Assembly (NCBI RefSeq): GCF_003955735.1
Contig: NZ_CP034464.1
Coordinates: 4,836,001-4,900,000, forward strand
Length of the DNA stretch: 64,000 nucleotides
Direction of reading: 5' to 3'
Source: Undibacterium parvum
GTDB lineage: Bacteria > Pseudomonadota > Gammaproteobacteria > Burkholderiales > Burkholderiaceae_D
Under the pieces are notes generated by a model that was not told the origin of the DNA, made no database searches, and worked only from the letters and a program-made list of their open reading frames with translations. Position numbers and translations under genes: made by a program. How positions within the stretch are numbered: position 1 is the stretch's first letter; each line of letters opens with the position of its first letter. Positions 54,746 to 63,012 of this stretch are shown here, in pieces.

Positions 54746-55483
54746 ATGATTTCTAATTATTCAAAAAAGCTGACGCAATTCACGCTTGCTTTAACCACCG
54801 CCATCTTGCTCAGCGCCTGTGCTAGCCCTGAAGTTGCCAGCACAAAAACCAATGATGTAGTGGCGATGAATAAGGCCAAACAAGACAAAACCAGCCCGGA
54901 TATGGCGATTAAGATGCTGCAAGAAGGCAATACCAGATTTATCTCAGGGGCGATGCTGAAACGTGATCTGAACGCTCAGGTGAAAGCCACCGGACACGAC
55001 GGTCAGTTTCCGTTTGCCAGTGTGGTCAGTTGTATCGATTCGCGCACTGAACCGGCACTGGTCTTTGATCAAGGCATAGGCGATATTTTTCATGCTTCAG
55101 TCGCCGGAAATTTTGTTAATGAAGATATTCTGGGGAGTTTAGAGTACGCCGCTAAGGTCGCGGGTTCCAAAGCCATCATTATTTTAGGTCACACGCATTG
55201 CGGCGCGGTCAAAGGCGCATGTGACAATGCGGCACTGGGCAATTTAACCCAATTGATCGCAAAAATCACTCCGGCAGTCAAGGCCACACCCGATACCCAC
55301 GGTAGTGATCGCAGCTCTAAAAACCATCACTTTGTCGATGCAGCAGCCGAGATGAACGTGAAAATGACAGTGCAAGCGGTTACAGAAAAAAGCCCGGTGT
55401 TAAAGGAGATGGTCGACAAAGGTCAGATTAAAGTGGTCGGTGCGATGTTAGATGTAGAAACAGGCAAAGTGGTTTTTTATTGA
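54746..55483 (+). CDS. beta-class carbonic anhydrase with lipoprotein signal
   Basis: 245 residues. The lipobox LLSAC puts a lipidated Cys at position 25, so the enzyme should face the periplasm. The zinc site is complete: C96-x-D98-x-R100 in SCIDSRTEP and H149-x2-C152 in HTHCGAVKGAC. It interconverts CO2 and bicarbonate. The frame is open 14 codons upstream, but AGGAG at 54733-54737 fixes the ATG at 54746. Exported beta-carbonic anhydrases are less common than cytosolic ones. It could feed bicarbonate to a permease such as the SbtA-like protein in this window. Confidence 0.92.
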   Translation: MISNYSKKLTQFTLALTTAILLSACASPEVASTKTNDVVAMNKAKQDKTSPDMAIKMLQEGNTRFISGAMLKRDLNAQVKATGHDGQFPFASVVSCIDSRTEPALVFDQGIGDIFHASVAGNFVNEDILGSLEYAAKVAGSKAIIILGHTHCGAVKGACDNAALGNLTQLIAKITPAVKATPDTHGSDRSSKNHHFVDAAAEMNVKMTVQAVTEKSPVLKEMVDKGQIKVVGAMLDVETGKVVFY

Positions 55484-55615
55484 TTTGCTTAGTTGAGCTT
55501 AGTTAATCTACTTAATTAAACTATTCGTTTAGCGACTGATGCAGAAATTCAAAAAATTTCTGCATCAGCTAATTTTAGACAAACCTGATAGCGACACTCA
55601 GAAAACTAAAAACGC

Positions 55616-56938
55616 TTAGGGTGCCTGCCAATGCTCCGCCTTCCAGCGCATCGCCATATAGATGCGTTTCTTGGGTGCAGGATGGTCGTAGAAAAAGAAT
55701 TCTTCTATATCGCTGGGATTAGCTTTGCGATATTCGGTCAGTTTTAGATGCGCCTCGGCCATGCCATCGGCCTGCTGCGAGGTATTGATACCAAAGGCGT
55801 CGGCCTCTACTTCCGAGCTGCGTATGGTGGTATTAAAGACCGGCGTCATGACAAATAAATACACAGAAAACAATGCTGCCAACAGCGGCAAGCCAACCGG
55901 ATCAGCCTGATCGCGTATCCCCCAGCGTTGCCCCCAACGACGCAGCGCCCAGGCATAGCTGGTTTTTACAAAAGCAAAACCGACTACCAACAAGACGCCA
56001 AAAGTGAGCAAGAAATGATACACATGATTGAGCACGTAATGACCTAACTCGTGCCCCATCACCGCCTCTATCTCTGGCTGCGAAGTACGCTTGAGCAAAT
56101 TGTCATTGAGTCTGACCGCTGCGCTACCGAAGATGCCGCTGACATTGGCACTGATACGATTACTCTGTTTAGAGGCGTCAAATTGATACACGTTATCAGC
56201 GGGTACACCGTTGGCACGTGCCATAGACAAGATCGGCTGCTTCACTTTCTCATCGCTCAGCGCGGTATAGGTATTAAACAAGGGATCGATATAGGTGGGC
56301 CCGATCAACATCATAAAGGCCATGAAAGCCACGCTTAACACAGCACCCCAAATCCACCAGGTCTGCACCAGCCTACGCATCACCACAAAAATCAGGGAGA
56401 TGAACAAGGTGCCGACCACCATGGCAAGCGCAAAATTCAATAGAAAATCACTGAACCAAGGTCCGAAACTTTGATTCGCAAGTCCATACAAATGCTCGCG
56501 AAAATAACGTTGATAGACGTCCAGAGGTGCACTCAAGATGCTGCTGAGCAAAGTAAATGCTGCAATCAAGATGGCGTTATTGAGCCAGCGCCTTTGACTA
56601 TGCTGCTCTAACTTATCGCGCAGTGCGACCAGAATACGGCTACTCAACAATACCCAAGAGGCCGCGATACCGACGACAAATCCTATCAATTGCAACCAAT
56701 AGCCACCTTCAAAATAAGCATCCGACCTGGCCGTAGCCGCTGCCGGCAAACGCGCCATATAAGCAGCCGTCGCAGCCGCTGGATCGCGCGGCAAAGCAGC
56801 GCGCCAGGCATCAGTGGCAGGTGCGATCTCAGCTACTTTGCGGGAAATTTCGTTTTGGGATAGCGGCGCCATGTAGACAATGATGGCCGCCAAAGCCAAC
56901 ATCAGTAAGGCAATCAGCCAGAATGTTTTTTTCTGCAA
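55616..56938 (-). CDS. M48 family membrane metallopeptidase (Ste24-like)
   Basis: 440 residues with about six membrane helices. Zinc site MGHELGHYVLNH near residue 294 and third ligand SSEVEADAFG. It is a second M48 CAAX-protease-like protein in the window. It differs from the 32047 copy by an N-terminal signal-anchor and a periplasmic loop. A TTG start is used: there is no ATG nearby, and GGAG sits 8 bases upstream of TTG 56938. It may act in membrane-protein quality control. Confidence 0.88.
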   Translation of the reverse strand: MQKKTFWLIALLMLALAAIIVYMAPLSQNEISRKVAEIAPATDAWRAALPRDPAAATAAYMARLPAAATARSDAYFEGGYWLQLIGFVVGIAASWVLLSSRILVALRDKLEQHSQRRWLNNAILIAAFTLLSSILSAPLDVYQRYFREHLYGLANQSFGPWFSDFLLNFALAMVVGTLFISLIFVVMRRLVQTWWIWGAVLSVAFMAFMMLIGPTYIDPLFNTYTALSDEKVKQPILSMARANGVPADNVYQFDASKQSNRISANVSGIFGSAAVRLNDNLLKRTSQPEIEAVMGHELGHYVLNHVYHFLLTFGVLLVVGFAFVKTSYAWALRRWGQRWGIRDQADPVGLPLLAALFSVYLFVMTPVFNTTIRSSEVEADAFGINTSQQADGMAEAHLKLTEYRKANPSDIEEFFFYDHPAPKKRIYMAMRWKAEHWQAP

Positions 56939-57310
56939 GATAAGTCTCCGGTGAGGATGGTCACATTATTTTTTATAGATATCGTGTGCCGAGACAGCTT
57001 GGTAAGCCACGGGTAGGTGAATTATTTACCATCTTAGCAAGATGGGATAGTACTGGCTTTCTGACAAGTACACACATAGAAAGTTGCAGAGAGACGCAAA
57101 AAAGACGCGCGCTATCAGTACGCTTTTCTGCTTAAGCCGGGAGAGAGTTTTGCTGATGAGAGGAAAAACTAAGCTGGACGCAGACTAAATCTGGCGATGG
57201 GATTTCTATCGGACGGTCCGGCACCAACACCAGTGCCGTCCAATAGAAATTTAAGAAAAACGCGCGTTGAAGACAGGTCTTAAACGCGGAAAAAACCTAT
57301 GCAACAACAA
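56939..57310. other. intergenic region downstream of ompW
   Basis: A 372-base gap. It contains one strong hairpin (57202-57250) and the upstream region of the M48 gene. Nothing else recognised. Confidence 0.45.
57202..57250. terminator. long hairpin downstream of ompW
   Basis: ATTTCTAT/ATAGAAAT closes a stem that continues GGAC...GTCC and GGCAC...GTGCC around CAACACCA. It is about 60 bases after the ompW stop. There is no T tract in the ompW direction, so it may act as an RNA 3'-end stabiliser rather than a simple terminator. Confidence 0.5.
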
Positions 57311-58075
57311 TTAGAAACGGTAACCAACACTAGCGAAAGCGACCAGTGGATCTAAAGTCAAAGTAGTATTGCTTTTTGCTAAGACCGTCCCCTTATACGT
57401 CGTAGTCAAATTAGCTTCTGTTTTCAACTTAACATAGGACAGTGAAAAATTCGCGTACCAGTTATCAGAAACTTCATAACTAACGCCGCCAGTGATAACC
57501 GGAGCAAAACCACTGCCTAAATCAGCTGAGGTAGCGATCGATGGGATTAACGAAGCTGGCAATTTTCCTTGGCTCAAAGCGACTATAGTACCGCCGACTC
57601 TTTGTTGAAATGCTGAAGTCAGTTCCACATCAGAATAACGTACGTAAGTCACACCACCACCAAGGTAAGGACGTAGCTTAGATTTTGAATTACCAAAGAA
57701 ATATTTAACCAAGGCAGTAGGAGCCCACTGCTTAGCATCACCAATTTCGCCGACTGAAGCAAGACTACCTTCGCCGTGCAATTTATACGTCGGAGGCACA
57801 CCCAAGTCAGCAGCAAATACAACATTATCCGTGTAGAAATAGTTGAGCGCAACGCCTAGAGTATTGGTAGCGTCAACACCTGCACCAGAGAGAGGGTCAG
57901 ATTTTTGAACTGGGTATGTGAAAGCAAGTGGTGTGCTTGAGTCATTAGGTGCGATATGCGCCCAACCGACGTTTACAACCACACTGCCTGCGCTCTGCGC
58001 CATCACTGGTGCGGCGAAGCATGCGAATAGGGACAAGGCGGCGATTTTTGATACGACTGCGAATTTCTGTTGCAT
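57311..58075 (-). CDS. ompW: OmpW family outer membrane protein
   Basis: 254 residues. Signal peptide about 1-26 ending VMAQ. An eight-stranded beta-barrel follows, with the OmpW signatures VNVGWAHIAP, LGVALNYFYTDNVVFAADLG, LRPYLGGGVTYVRY and the C-terminal ...FASVGYRF (terminal Phe required by the Bam machinery). It has an insertion of ~25 residues in the middle. OmpW proteins form a narrow hydrophobic channel and respond to stress and redox state. Confidence 0.95.
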   Translation of the reverse strand: MQQKFAVVSKIAALSLFACFAAPVMAQSAGSVVVNVGWAHIAPNDSSTPLAFTYPVQKSDPLSGAGVDATNTLGVALNYFYTDNVVFAADLGVPPTYKLHGEGSLASVGEIGDAKQWAPTALVKYFFGNSKSKLRPYLGGGVTYVRYSDVELTSAFQQRVGGTIVALSQGKLPASLIPSIATSADLGSGFAPVITGGVSYEVSDNWYANFSLSYVKLKTEANLTTTYKGTVLAKSNTTLTLDPLVAFASVGYRF

Positions 58076-58551
58076 TTATCTACTCCAAAAGGACAATATA
58101 TTTTTTACTTAACGGCCTCAGATAGCGCCGTCGGGGGAAGCCTTACTTAGTTTGTCCGCTGATGCAAAAGTTCCCAGCAAGAACTACAATTTGCTAAATT
58201 AAATTTCACATCAAAATTCTCAGATCTAAGCAAACAAGAAAAAACGAGTGACGCATCTACGATAGACTAAACGCAAATCAGAAAATGCTAGTTCAATCAG
58301 ATTTCTCGCTCGCAATTCTAAGCCCTGCAGCCTAGAATAAATTAGAGTCTTTCCTCTTGCGGGCGCGCCCTGCTTGATACTCAGACCGATAGCGATAAAT
58401 GCAGGACAAAAATTTTCCTTGCGGATACTTACGACAAATATGGCAATTCAATAAGCGCCATTGCGGTTTAACAAGGATGAACGCGCATTCCAGAGGTACA
58501 ATTCAAAACTGGCATCAAGTGCCACAGAAAAAAGAAGGGCATACAACTTAG
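58076..58551. other. intergenic region between divergent ompW and a sensor kinase
   Basis: A 476-base gap that should hold both promoters. I looked for an FNR-type TTGAT-N4-ATCAA site, common at ompW, and found none. No gene, repeat or RNA recognised. Confidence 0.45.
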
Positions 58552-60426
58552 GTGCCGCGCATCACACCAACACAGCAAGCCATGAATAACGCCCCTCAAG
58601 AATCAGATTTTGGCGATGAAACTGCCGCCTATACGCGCTTAATACAGCGTGTACTCATTATCCTTTTGTTTATTTGCGCCTCTACTGTCATCGGAGCCGC
58701 AGTAAGTCAGGCACTCAGTTTTTCTAGAGTCTTAACGGTTTTGGCTTTATTGCTGATCGCTAGCCTGAGTTATTTGCAATTGCCGTATTCAATACGGCGT
58801 AGCACTCAGGTTCTGGTGCTCGGTTTGTGGCTGGGCGTATCGGTCTCTACCTTCATTTTTGCCGGCGTGCATAGTGCCAATCTTTTGACTTACCCATTTC
58901 TGATTGCGCTCGCTGGCTGGATACTTGGTCGTCGTTGGTTGCTAGCGGTGACCGCTATCAGCGTGCTGTTTATTTTGGCACTAGGCTTAGGAGAATTGAC
59001 CGGAGTCTATCACCCTACAGCAAGGGCGCCGGTCTTGGTGGTGGTGTCAACCGTAATTGGTAATTTGCTGGCGATCGCTTTTTTAACACAGACAGCCTAC
59101 CGCAGTCTGACCCATCAACGTGACCATGCGATCGCATTATCAGCACAATTGGCCAGCCAAAACCACAGCTTGGAACAAGGCAAGCGCGATTTGCGATTAA
59201 TCCTCGATCACGTACCGGCCGGTGTTGCCTCGCTTGATGCCGAGGCGATACTACGCTTCAGCAATGCCCGTTATGCCGAATTATTTGGCGCTCAGGCAGA
59301 GGACCTACTCGCAAAAAAAATTACCGACTACATGTCCCCCGAAGGTCTGGTATTTATGACCCCGTATTGGGAACTCTGCCTGAAGGGTGAAGTCACCGGG
59401 TATCGACGGTCCTATCAAGATCCGCACACTGGTCAAGCACGCGTCGTCGATGTCATGATGGAACCAGAAATAAGCCAAGACAATGCAGTGACCGGTGTCT
59501 TTGCCCTAGTGATAGACGTCACCGATAAACTGCATGCTGAGCAGCAAATCCGCGATCTCAATGAAAGCCTGGAGCAACGCGTAGTGCAACGTACCGCAGA
59601 GCTTGAGTCTGCCATGAGCAAACTGCAAAGGACACAAGAAGAGTTGGCCCGCAGTGAAACTAAGGCCACTCTCAACACCTTGGTCGCGAGTGTCTCGCAC
59701 GAACTCAGTACGCCTATGGGTAACTGCCTGATGACCGCGCACACACTCTTTGACCAAGGCAAAAGTTTTCAACTAGCTTTAGAGAGCAATCAAATTAAAC
59801 GCTCAGACCTGAGCAACTTCATCAACGCTGTCACCCAGGGCAATGATCTGATGCTACGCAATGTACAGCGTGCAGCCGAGCTACTAAAAACCTTCCGGCA
59901 GGTGGCCAATGATCAGGCCAGCGAGCAACTGCGCGCCTTTGATTTAGCCCAGATGCTAACTGAAGTGATTGATACCCTAGCGCCGAGCTTAAAGCGTTAC
60001 CCACATCAACTAATGCTAGACATCCCCTACGGCATACGCATGCATAGCCTGCCAGGCGCACTCGGACAAGTGACCATCAACCTGATCAATAACGCCTATT
60101 TACATGCCTTTGAAGGACGCGAAAATGGAGCCTTGCGCATTAGTGCCAAGCTCGTGGAGCAAGAAGTACATTTATTTTTTATCGATGATGGAGTCGGCAT
60201 CCCGGAAGAAAATCTCAAACAATTATTTCAACCCTTTTTTACCACCAAGACTGGCAAAGGCGGCACCGGCTTAGGCATGGGCATCGTAGAAAACCTAGTT
60301 AACAAAACCCTCAACGGCACTATCAGCGTCAGTTCTGAAGTCGGCGTGGGCAGCTGCTTTGAAGTGCACCTGCCATTGAACGCGCCGGACGCACCACTCC
60401 CAGACCAGAATTCTGGTCAAACTTAA
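58552..60426 (+). CDS. membrane sensor histidine kinase with PAS domain
   Basis: 624 residues. Six membrane helices in residues about 35-185 (MASE-like), a PAS domain about 205-330, and a coiled coil about 330-370. The H-box ASVSHELSTPMGN has phospho-acceptor His near 383. HATPase motifs NLINNAYLHAFEGRENG, DDGVGIPEENL and GGTGLGMGIVENLV follow. No receiver domain. The GTG at 58552 has GAAGGG upstream; ATG 58582 is an alternative without a ribosome-binding site. It is an orphan kinase; its partner regulator is not in the window. Confidence 0.9.
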   Translation: MPRITPTQQAMNNAPQESDFGDETAAYTRLIQRVLIILLFICASTVIGAAVSQALSFSRVLTVLALLLIASLSYLQLPYSIRRSTQVLVLGLWLGVSVSTFIFAGVHSANLLTYPFLIALAGWILGRRWLLAVTAISVLFILALGLGELTGVYHPTARAPVLVVVSTVIGNLLAIAFLTQTAYRSLTHQRDHAIALSAQLASQNHSLEQGKRDLRLILDHVPAGVASLDAEAILRFSNARYAELFGAQAEDLLAKKITDYMSPEGLVFMTPYWELCLKGEVTGYRRSYQDPHTGQARVVDVMMEPEISQDNAVTGVFALVIDVTDKLHAEQQIRDLNESLEQRVVQRTAELESAMSKLQRTQEELARSETKATLNTLVASVSHELSTPMGNCLMTAHTLFDQGKSFQLALESNQIKRSDLSNFINAVTQGNDLMLRNVQRAAELLKTFRQVANDQASEQLRAFDLAQMLTEVIDTLAPSLKRYPHQLMLDIPYGIRMHSLPGALGQVTINLINNAYLHAFEGRENGALRISAKLVEQEVHLFFIDDGVGIPEENLKQLFQPFFTTKTGKGGTGLGMGIVENLVNKTLNGTISVSSEVGVGSCFEVHLPLNAPDAPLPDQNSGQT

Positions 60427-60481
60427 TCACGCTTATCAGGCTTACCCCGCTTACCCCGCTTAATCACTCAAATATTAGCGC

Positions 60482-60510
60482 TTGACCAACTCACTAGCTA
60501 TCGCTTACAT
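60482..60510 (+). promoter_or_regulatory. candidate promoter of the leu leader
   Basis: TTGACC (60482-60487), 17 bases, then TTACAT (60505-60510). The -35 is good and the -10 weak. A start 7 bases after the -10 would fall at about 60517, right at the first leader ATG. Confidence 0.4.
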
Positions 60511-60517
60511 TTAAGCC

Positions 60518-60649
60518 ATGTACTCACTCTCCCTCACAGCCTCGGCCCCAGAATTCCAGCGCGCAACACGCTCGCTACTGGTATTGCCTACGCTGCTGCG
60601 ACTAAGCACAGCGCTAAGTCGACTACGCTCGCTGCTAACACTCAAATAA
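60518..60649 (+). CDS. leucine-rich leader peptide 1
   Basis: 43 codons from ATG to TAA, 13 of them Leu. The C-terminal half reads SLLVLPTLLRLSTALSRL and then LLTL. Five of the Leu codons are CTA, usually a rarer codon, which would favour ribosome stalling when leucyl-tRNA is scarce. No ribosome-binding site is visible; the predicted promoter would make it nearly leaderless. It has the composition of an attenuator peptide like enterobacterial leuL, but I have no homologue to compare. Confidence 0.45.
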   Translation: MYSLSLTASAPEFQRATRSLLVLPTLLRLSTALSRLRSLLTLK

Positions 60650-60737
60650 TAGCCAAGCACAGTTTCAGTTTAAGTTTCACTGCCACTGCGAGCCGCAAAA
60701 GTTATTCAGCAAGCCCAGATTTTTTTTTAAATACCAC

Positions 60738-60887
60738 ATGTCAAGCAGCGTAATTTCCACCAGCCACAGTAGCATTGCGAAGCCAGTACGGCAATTGCTT
60801 GCCTGCGCGCTGCGTCTTACTAGCCCGCTGCTGGTATTACTAGCACTGCCGGTGCTGCTAGCACTGCTGCGACTACTGATCGGTTAA
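60738..60887 (+). CDS. leucine-rich leader peptide 2
   Basis: 49 codons from ATG to TAA, 15 of them Leu. The last 19 codons (PLLVLLALPVLLALLRLLI-G) hold 11 Leu, with CTA, TTA and CTG codons mixed. It ends 147 bases before leuA and shares a 12-base identity (CTGCTGCGACTA) and the LLVL/LLRL pattern with leader 1, as if the two arose by duplication. No strong ribosome-binding site is seen before the ATG. The position directly ahead of leucine biosynthesis supports an attenuation role. Confidence 0.55.
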   Translation: MSSSVISTSHSSIAKPVRQLLACALRLTSPLLVLLALPVLLALLRLLIG

Positions 60888-60971
60888 CTGGCCTCGCGTT
60901 CCTTGCATGTGGCTGTCAGTTAGCCTTGACGCCACCCCTCCCCACTTCGTAAATAGTTAGATTTAATCGCA

Positions 60972-61014
60972 AGCCTTAGCTAGCGCCAGACGCTCTGTGT
61001 CTCTGGCAAGGGCT
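60972..61014 (+). promoter_or_regulatory. hairpin ahead of the leuA ribosome-binding site
   Basis: GCCAGA (60985-60990) pairs with TCTGGC (61002-61007), extended by AGCCTT (60972-60977) with AAGGGCT (61008-61014). The leuA AGGA site follows about 10 bases later. Only a short TTTAAAA follows, so it may act on translation or as a weak terminator. Confidence 0.5.
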
Positions 61015-61034
61015 GTGCTTTAAAAGGAATCCGC

Positions 61035-62756
61035 ATGTCTACCACTAGCAAATACCGTCCTTTCCCACCCGTGCAATTGGCAGCACGCCGTTGGCCAGAT
61101 CAGATCATCAGTAAGGCTCCAATCTGGATGAGTACCGATCTACGCGATGGCAATCAAGCCCTGATAGAACCGATGAACGCGACCAAAAAATTGAAATTTT
61201 TCGAGATGCTGGTGCGCATCGGCCTCAAAGAAATCGAGGTCGCCTTCCCTTCCGCTTCGGATACCGACTTTGACTTCGTGCGCAAACTCATTAGCGAGCA
61301 ACGCATCCCGGATGACGTCACGATAGAAGTCTTGACGCAAGCGCGCCCGGACTTGATACGCCACACCATAGAGTCCTTGCAAGGTGCCAGGCGCGCGATT
61401 ATTCATGTCTACAATCCTATCGCACCGGCGTTCCGGCGCATCGTGTTTGACAAATCGTGCGCACAGATCAAGGCGATTGCGACCGACGCCACCCACCTGA
61501 TTAAGCAATTGACCGATCAGCGTCCAGAGACCGAATGGGTGTTTGAATACTCGCCCGAAACCTTCAGTATGGCCGAATTGGATTTCTCTAAAGAAGTCTG
61601 CGATGCAGTCTCCGCCATCTGGCAACCCAGCACCAGCAACAAGATGATTATCAACTTGCCCAGCACCGTAGAGTGCAGCACGCCCAATGTGTATGCCGAC
61701 CAGATCGAATGGATGCATACGCATCTGGAGCGACGCGATGCCATCATTCTGAGCGTCCATCCGCACAATGACCGCGGCACCGCGGTGGCCTCAGCCGAAC
61801 TGGCTCTGATGGCAGGTGCCGACCGGATTGAAGGCTGTTTATTCGGCAATGGTGAGCGTACCGGCAATGTCGATCTGGTGACGCTGGCCTTGAACTTGTA
61901 CACGCAAGGCGTGCCGCCGGGTTTAGATTTTTCGGATATCGATGCGGTGCGTCAATGCGTGGAAAGCTGCAATCAATTGCCGGTACATCCCCGCCACCCT
62001 TACGTTGGAGATCTGGTGTTTACCGCCTTTTCCGGCTCACATCAAGACGCCATCAAAAAAGGCTTGGCGCAACAAAAGCCGGATGCTTTATGGGAGGTAC
62101 CTTACTTACCGATAGATCCCGCCGATCTCGGTCGCAGCTACGATGCGGTGATCCGTGTCAACAGTCAGTCCGGCAAAGGCGGCATGGCCTATTTACTGCA
62201 ACAGGAATACGGCTTGCACTTGCCGCGCCGCCTGCAAATTGAACTGAGTCGTGCCGTGCAAGCCGAGGCTGACCGCAGCGGCAATGAAATGACGGCGTCA
62301 CAAATACACGCGATTTTTTGTCAGCACTATCTGAACCCGGCCCAGCAGACTAAGCCAACTGCGGCTGCCGGGCTGGCGCCCTACGTGTATCAAAGCCACC
62401 AAATACTGCAACACAGTAGAACGCCATCAGAGGCGGCGCACTTACCCTTGCGCATATCTCTGTTGCAGCATGCACAGCCAAAAGCGGTGCATGCTGCAAC
62501 ACATGGCACAATTGAGGATATTTTGCAGGCGCTGGCATCTTTAGGGGTCAATCTTCAGCTAATGGATCAGCAACAGCACAGACTAGGCACTGGCCAACAG
62601 AGCGAGAGCGTCAGCTACGTAGAATTGCGGGTCGATCACGGTAGTAGCCAGTTTGGCGTCGGCATCGCCAGCGATACCATCAAAGCACAGCTACTCGCCA
62701 TCCTCAATGCCATGAATCGCGCTGCGAGCAACACCGACTTGGCAAGTGCGGCTTAA
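61035..62756 (+). CDS. leuA: 2-isopropylmalate synthase
   Basis: 573 residues, first committed step of leucine synthesis (2-oxoisovalerate + acetyl-CoA). The longer type-2 form is indicated by [23 protein letters not shown]. The metal site DLRDGNQAL (about 36-44) and HPHNDRGTA (about 241-249) are intact. The C-terminal LeuA dimer/allosteric domain ([19 protein letters not shown]) is present, so leucine feedback inhibition is likely. AAAAGGAA precedes the ATG. Leucine control by the leader region upstream is inferred. Confidence 0.96.
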   Translation: MSTTSKYRPFPPVQLAARRWPDQIISKAPIWMSTDLRDGNQALIEPMNATKKLKFFEMLVRIGLKEIEVAFPSASDTDFDFVRKLISEQRIPDDVTIEVLTQARPDLIRHTIESLQGARRAIIHVYNPIAPAFRRIVFDKSCAQIKAIATDATHLIKQLTDQRPETEWVFEYSPETFSMAELDFSKEVCDAVSAIWQPSTSNKMIINLPSTVECSTPNVYADQIEWMHTHLERRDAIILSVHPHNDRGTAVASAELALMAGADRIEGCLFGNGERTGNVDLVTLALNLYTQGVPPGLDFSDIDAVRQCVESCNQLPVHPRHPYVGDLVFTAFSGSHQDAIKKGLAQQKPDALWEVPYLPIDPADLGRSYDAVIRVNSQSGKGGMAYLLQQEYGLHLPRRLQIELSRAVQAEADRSGNEMTASQIHAIFCQHYLNPAQQTKPTAAAGLAPYVYQSHQILQHSRTPSEAAHLPLRISLLQHAQPKAVHAATHGTIEDILQALASLGVNLQLMDQQQHRLGTGQQSESVSYVELRVDHGSSQFGVGIASDTIKAQLLAILNAMNRAASNTDLASAA

Positions 62757-62782
62757 GCTAGCATAAAACAAACCAATTGAAG

Positions 62783-62866
62783 CACACCGCCAGTGCGCAT
62801 ATTCCATGCGGGTCTTGAGGCATATGCCTTGGAGAACCGCATGGAATATGCGCGCTGGCGGCATGC
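62783..62866. repeat. palindromic repeat family A, copy 5
   Basis: 62787-62811 and 62837-62861 are reverse complements at 24 of 25 bases, with CGCATATTCCATGCGG at the core. The best-preserved copy in the window, lying just after leuA and ahead of the cystine transporter. Confidence 0.88.
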
Positions 62867-63012
62867 CGTTTACAATCGTCTTTTTGCATCAGACGTATTA
62901 AGGACAATGCGCGGTAAATGCACGCTAAAATAGCGCCAGCCAACCAGCTTTCCGAGACGACTAGCCCGCCAACGCCAAGTTGGCGCGCGCCCAACCAGGA
63001 CCAACTCACACC

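Larger units (their letters stand above)
60427..61034. other. leuA leader region with two leucine-rich frames
   Basis: A 608-base gap that is unusually structured. It holds a promoter-like pair, two short leucine-rich frames, a T9 tract between them at 60720-60728 and a stable hairpin just before leuA. Together they look like an attenuation control region; each part is listed separately. Confidence 0.6.

Noticed and set aside
58076..58551. FNR box upstream of ompW
   Set aside because: No TTGAT-N4-ATCAA-like site could be found on either strand of the gap.
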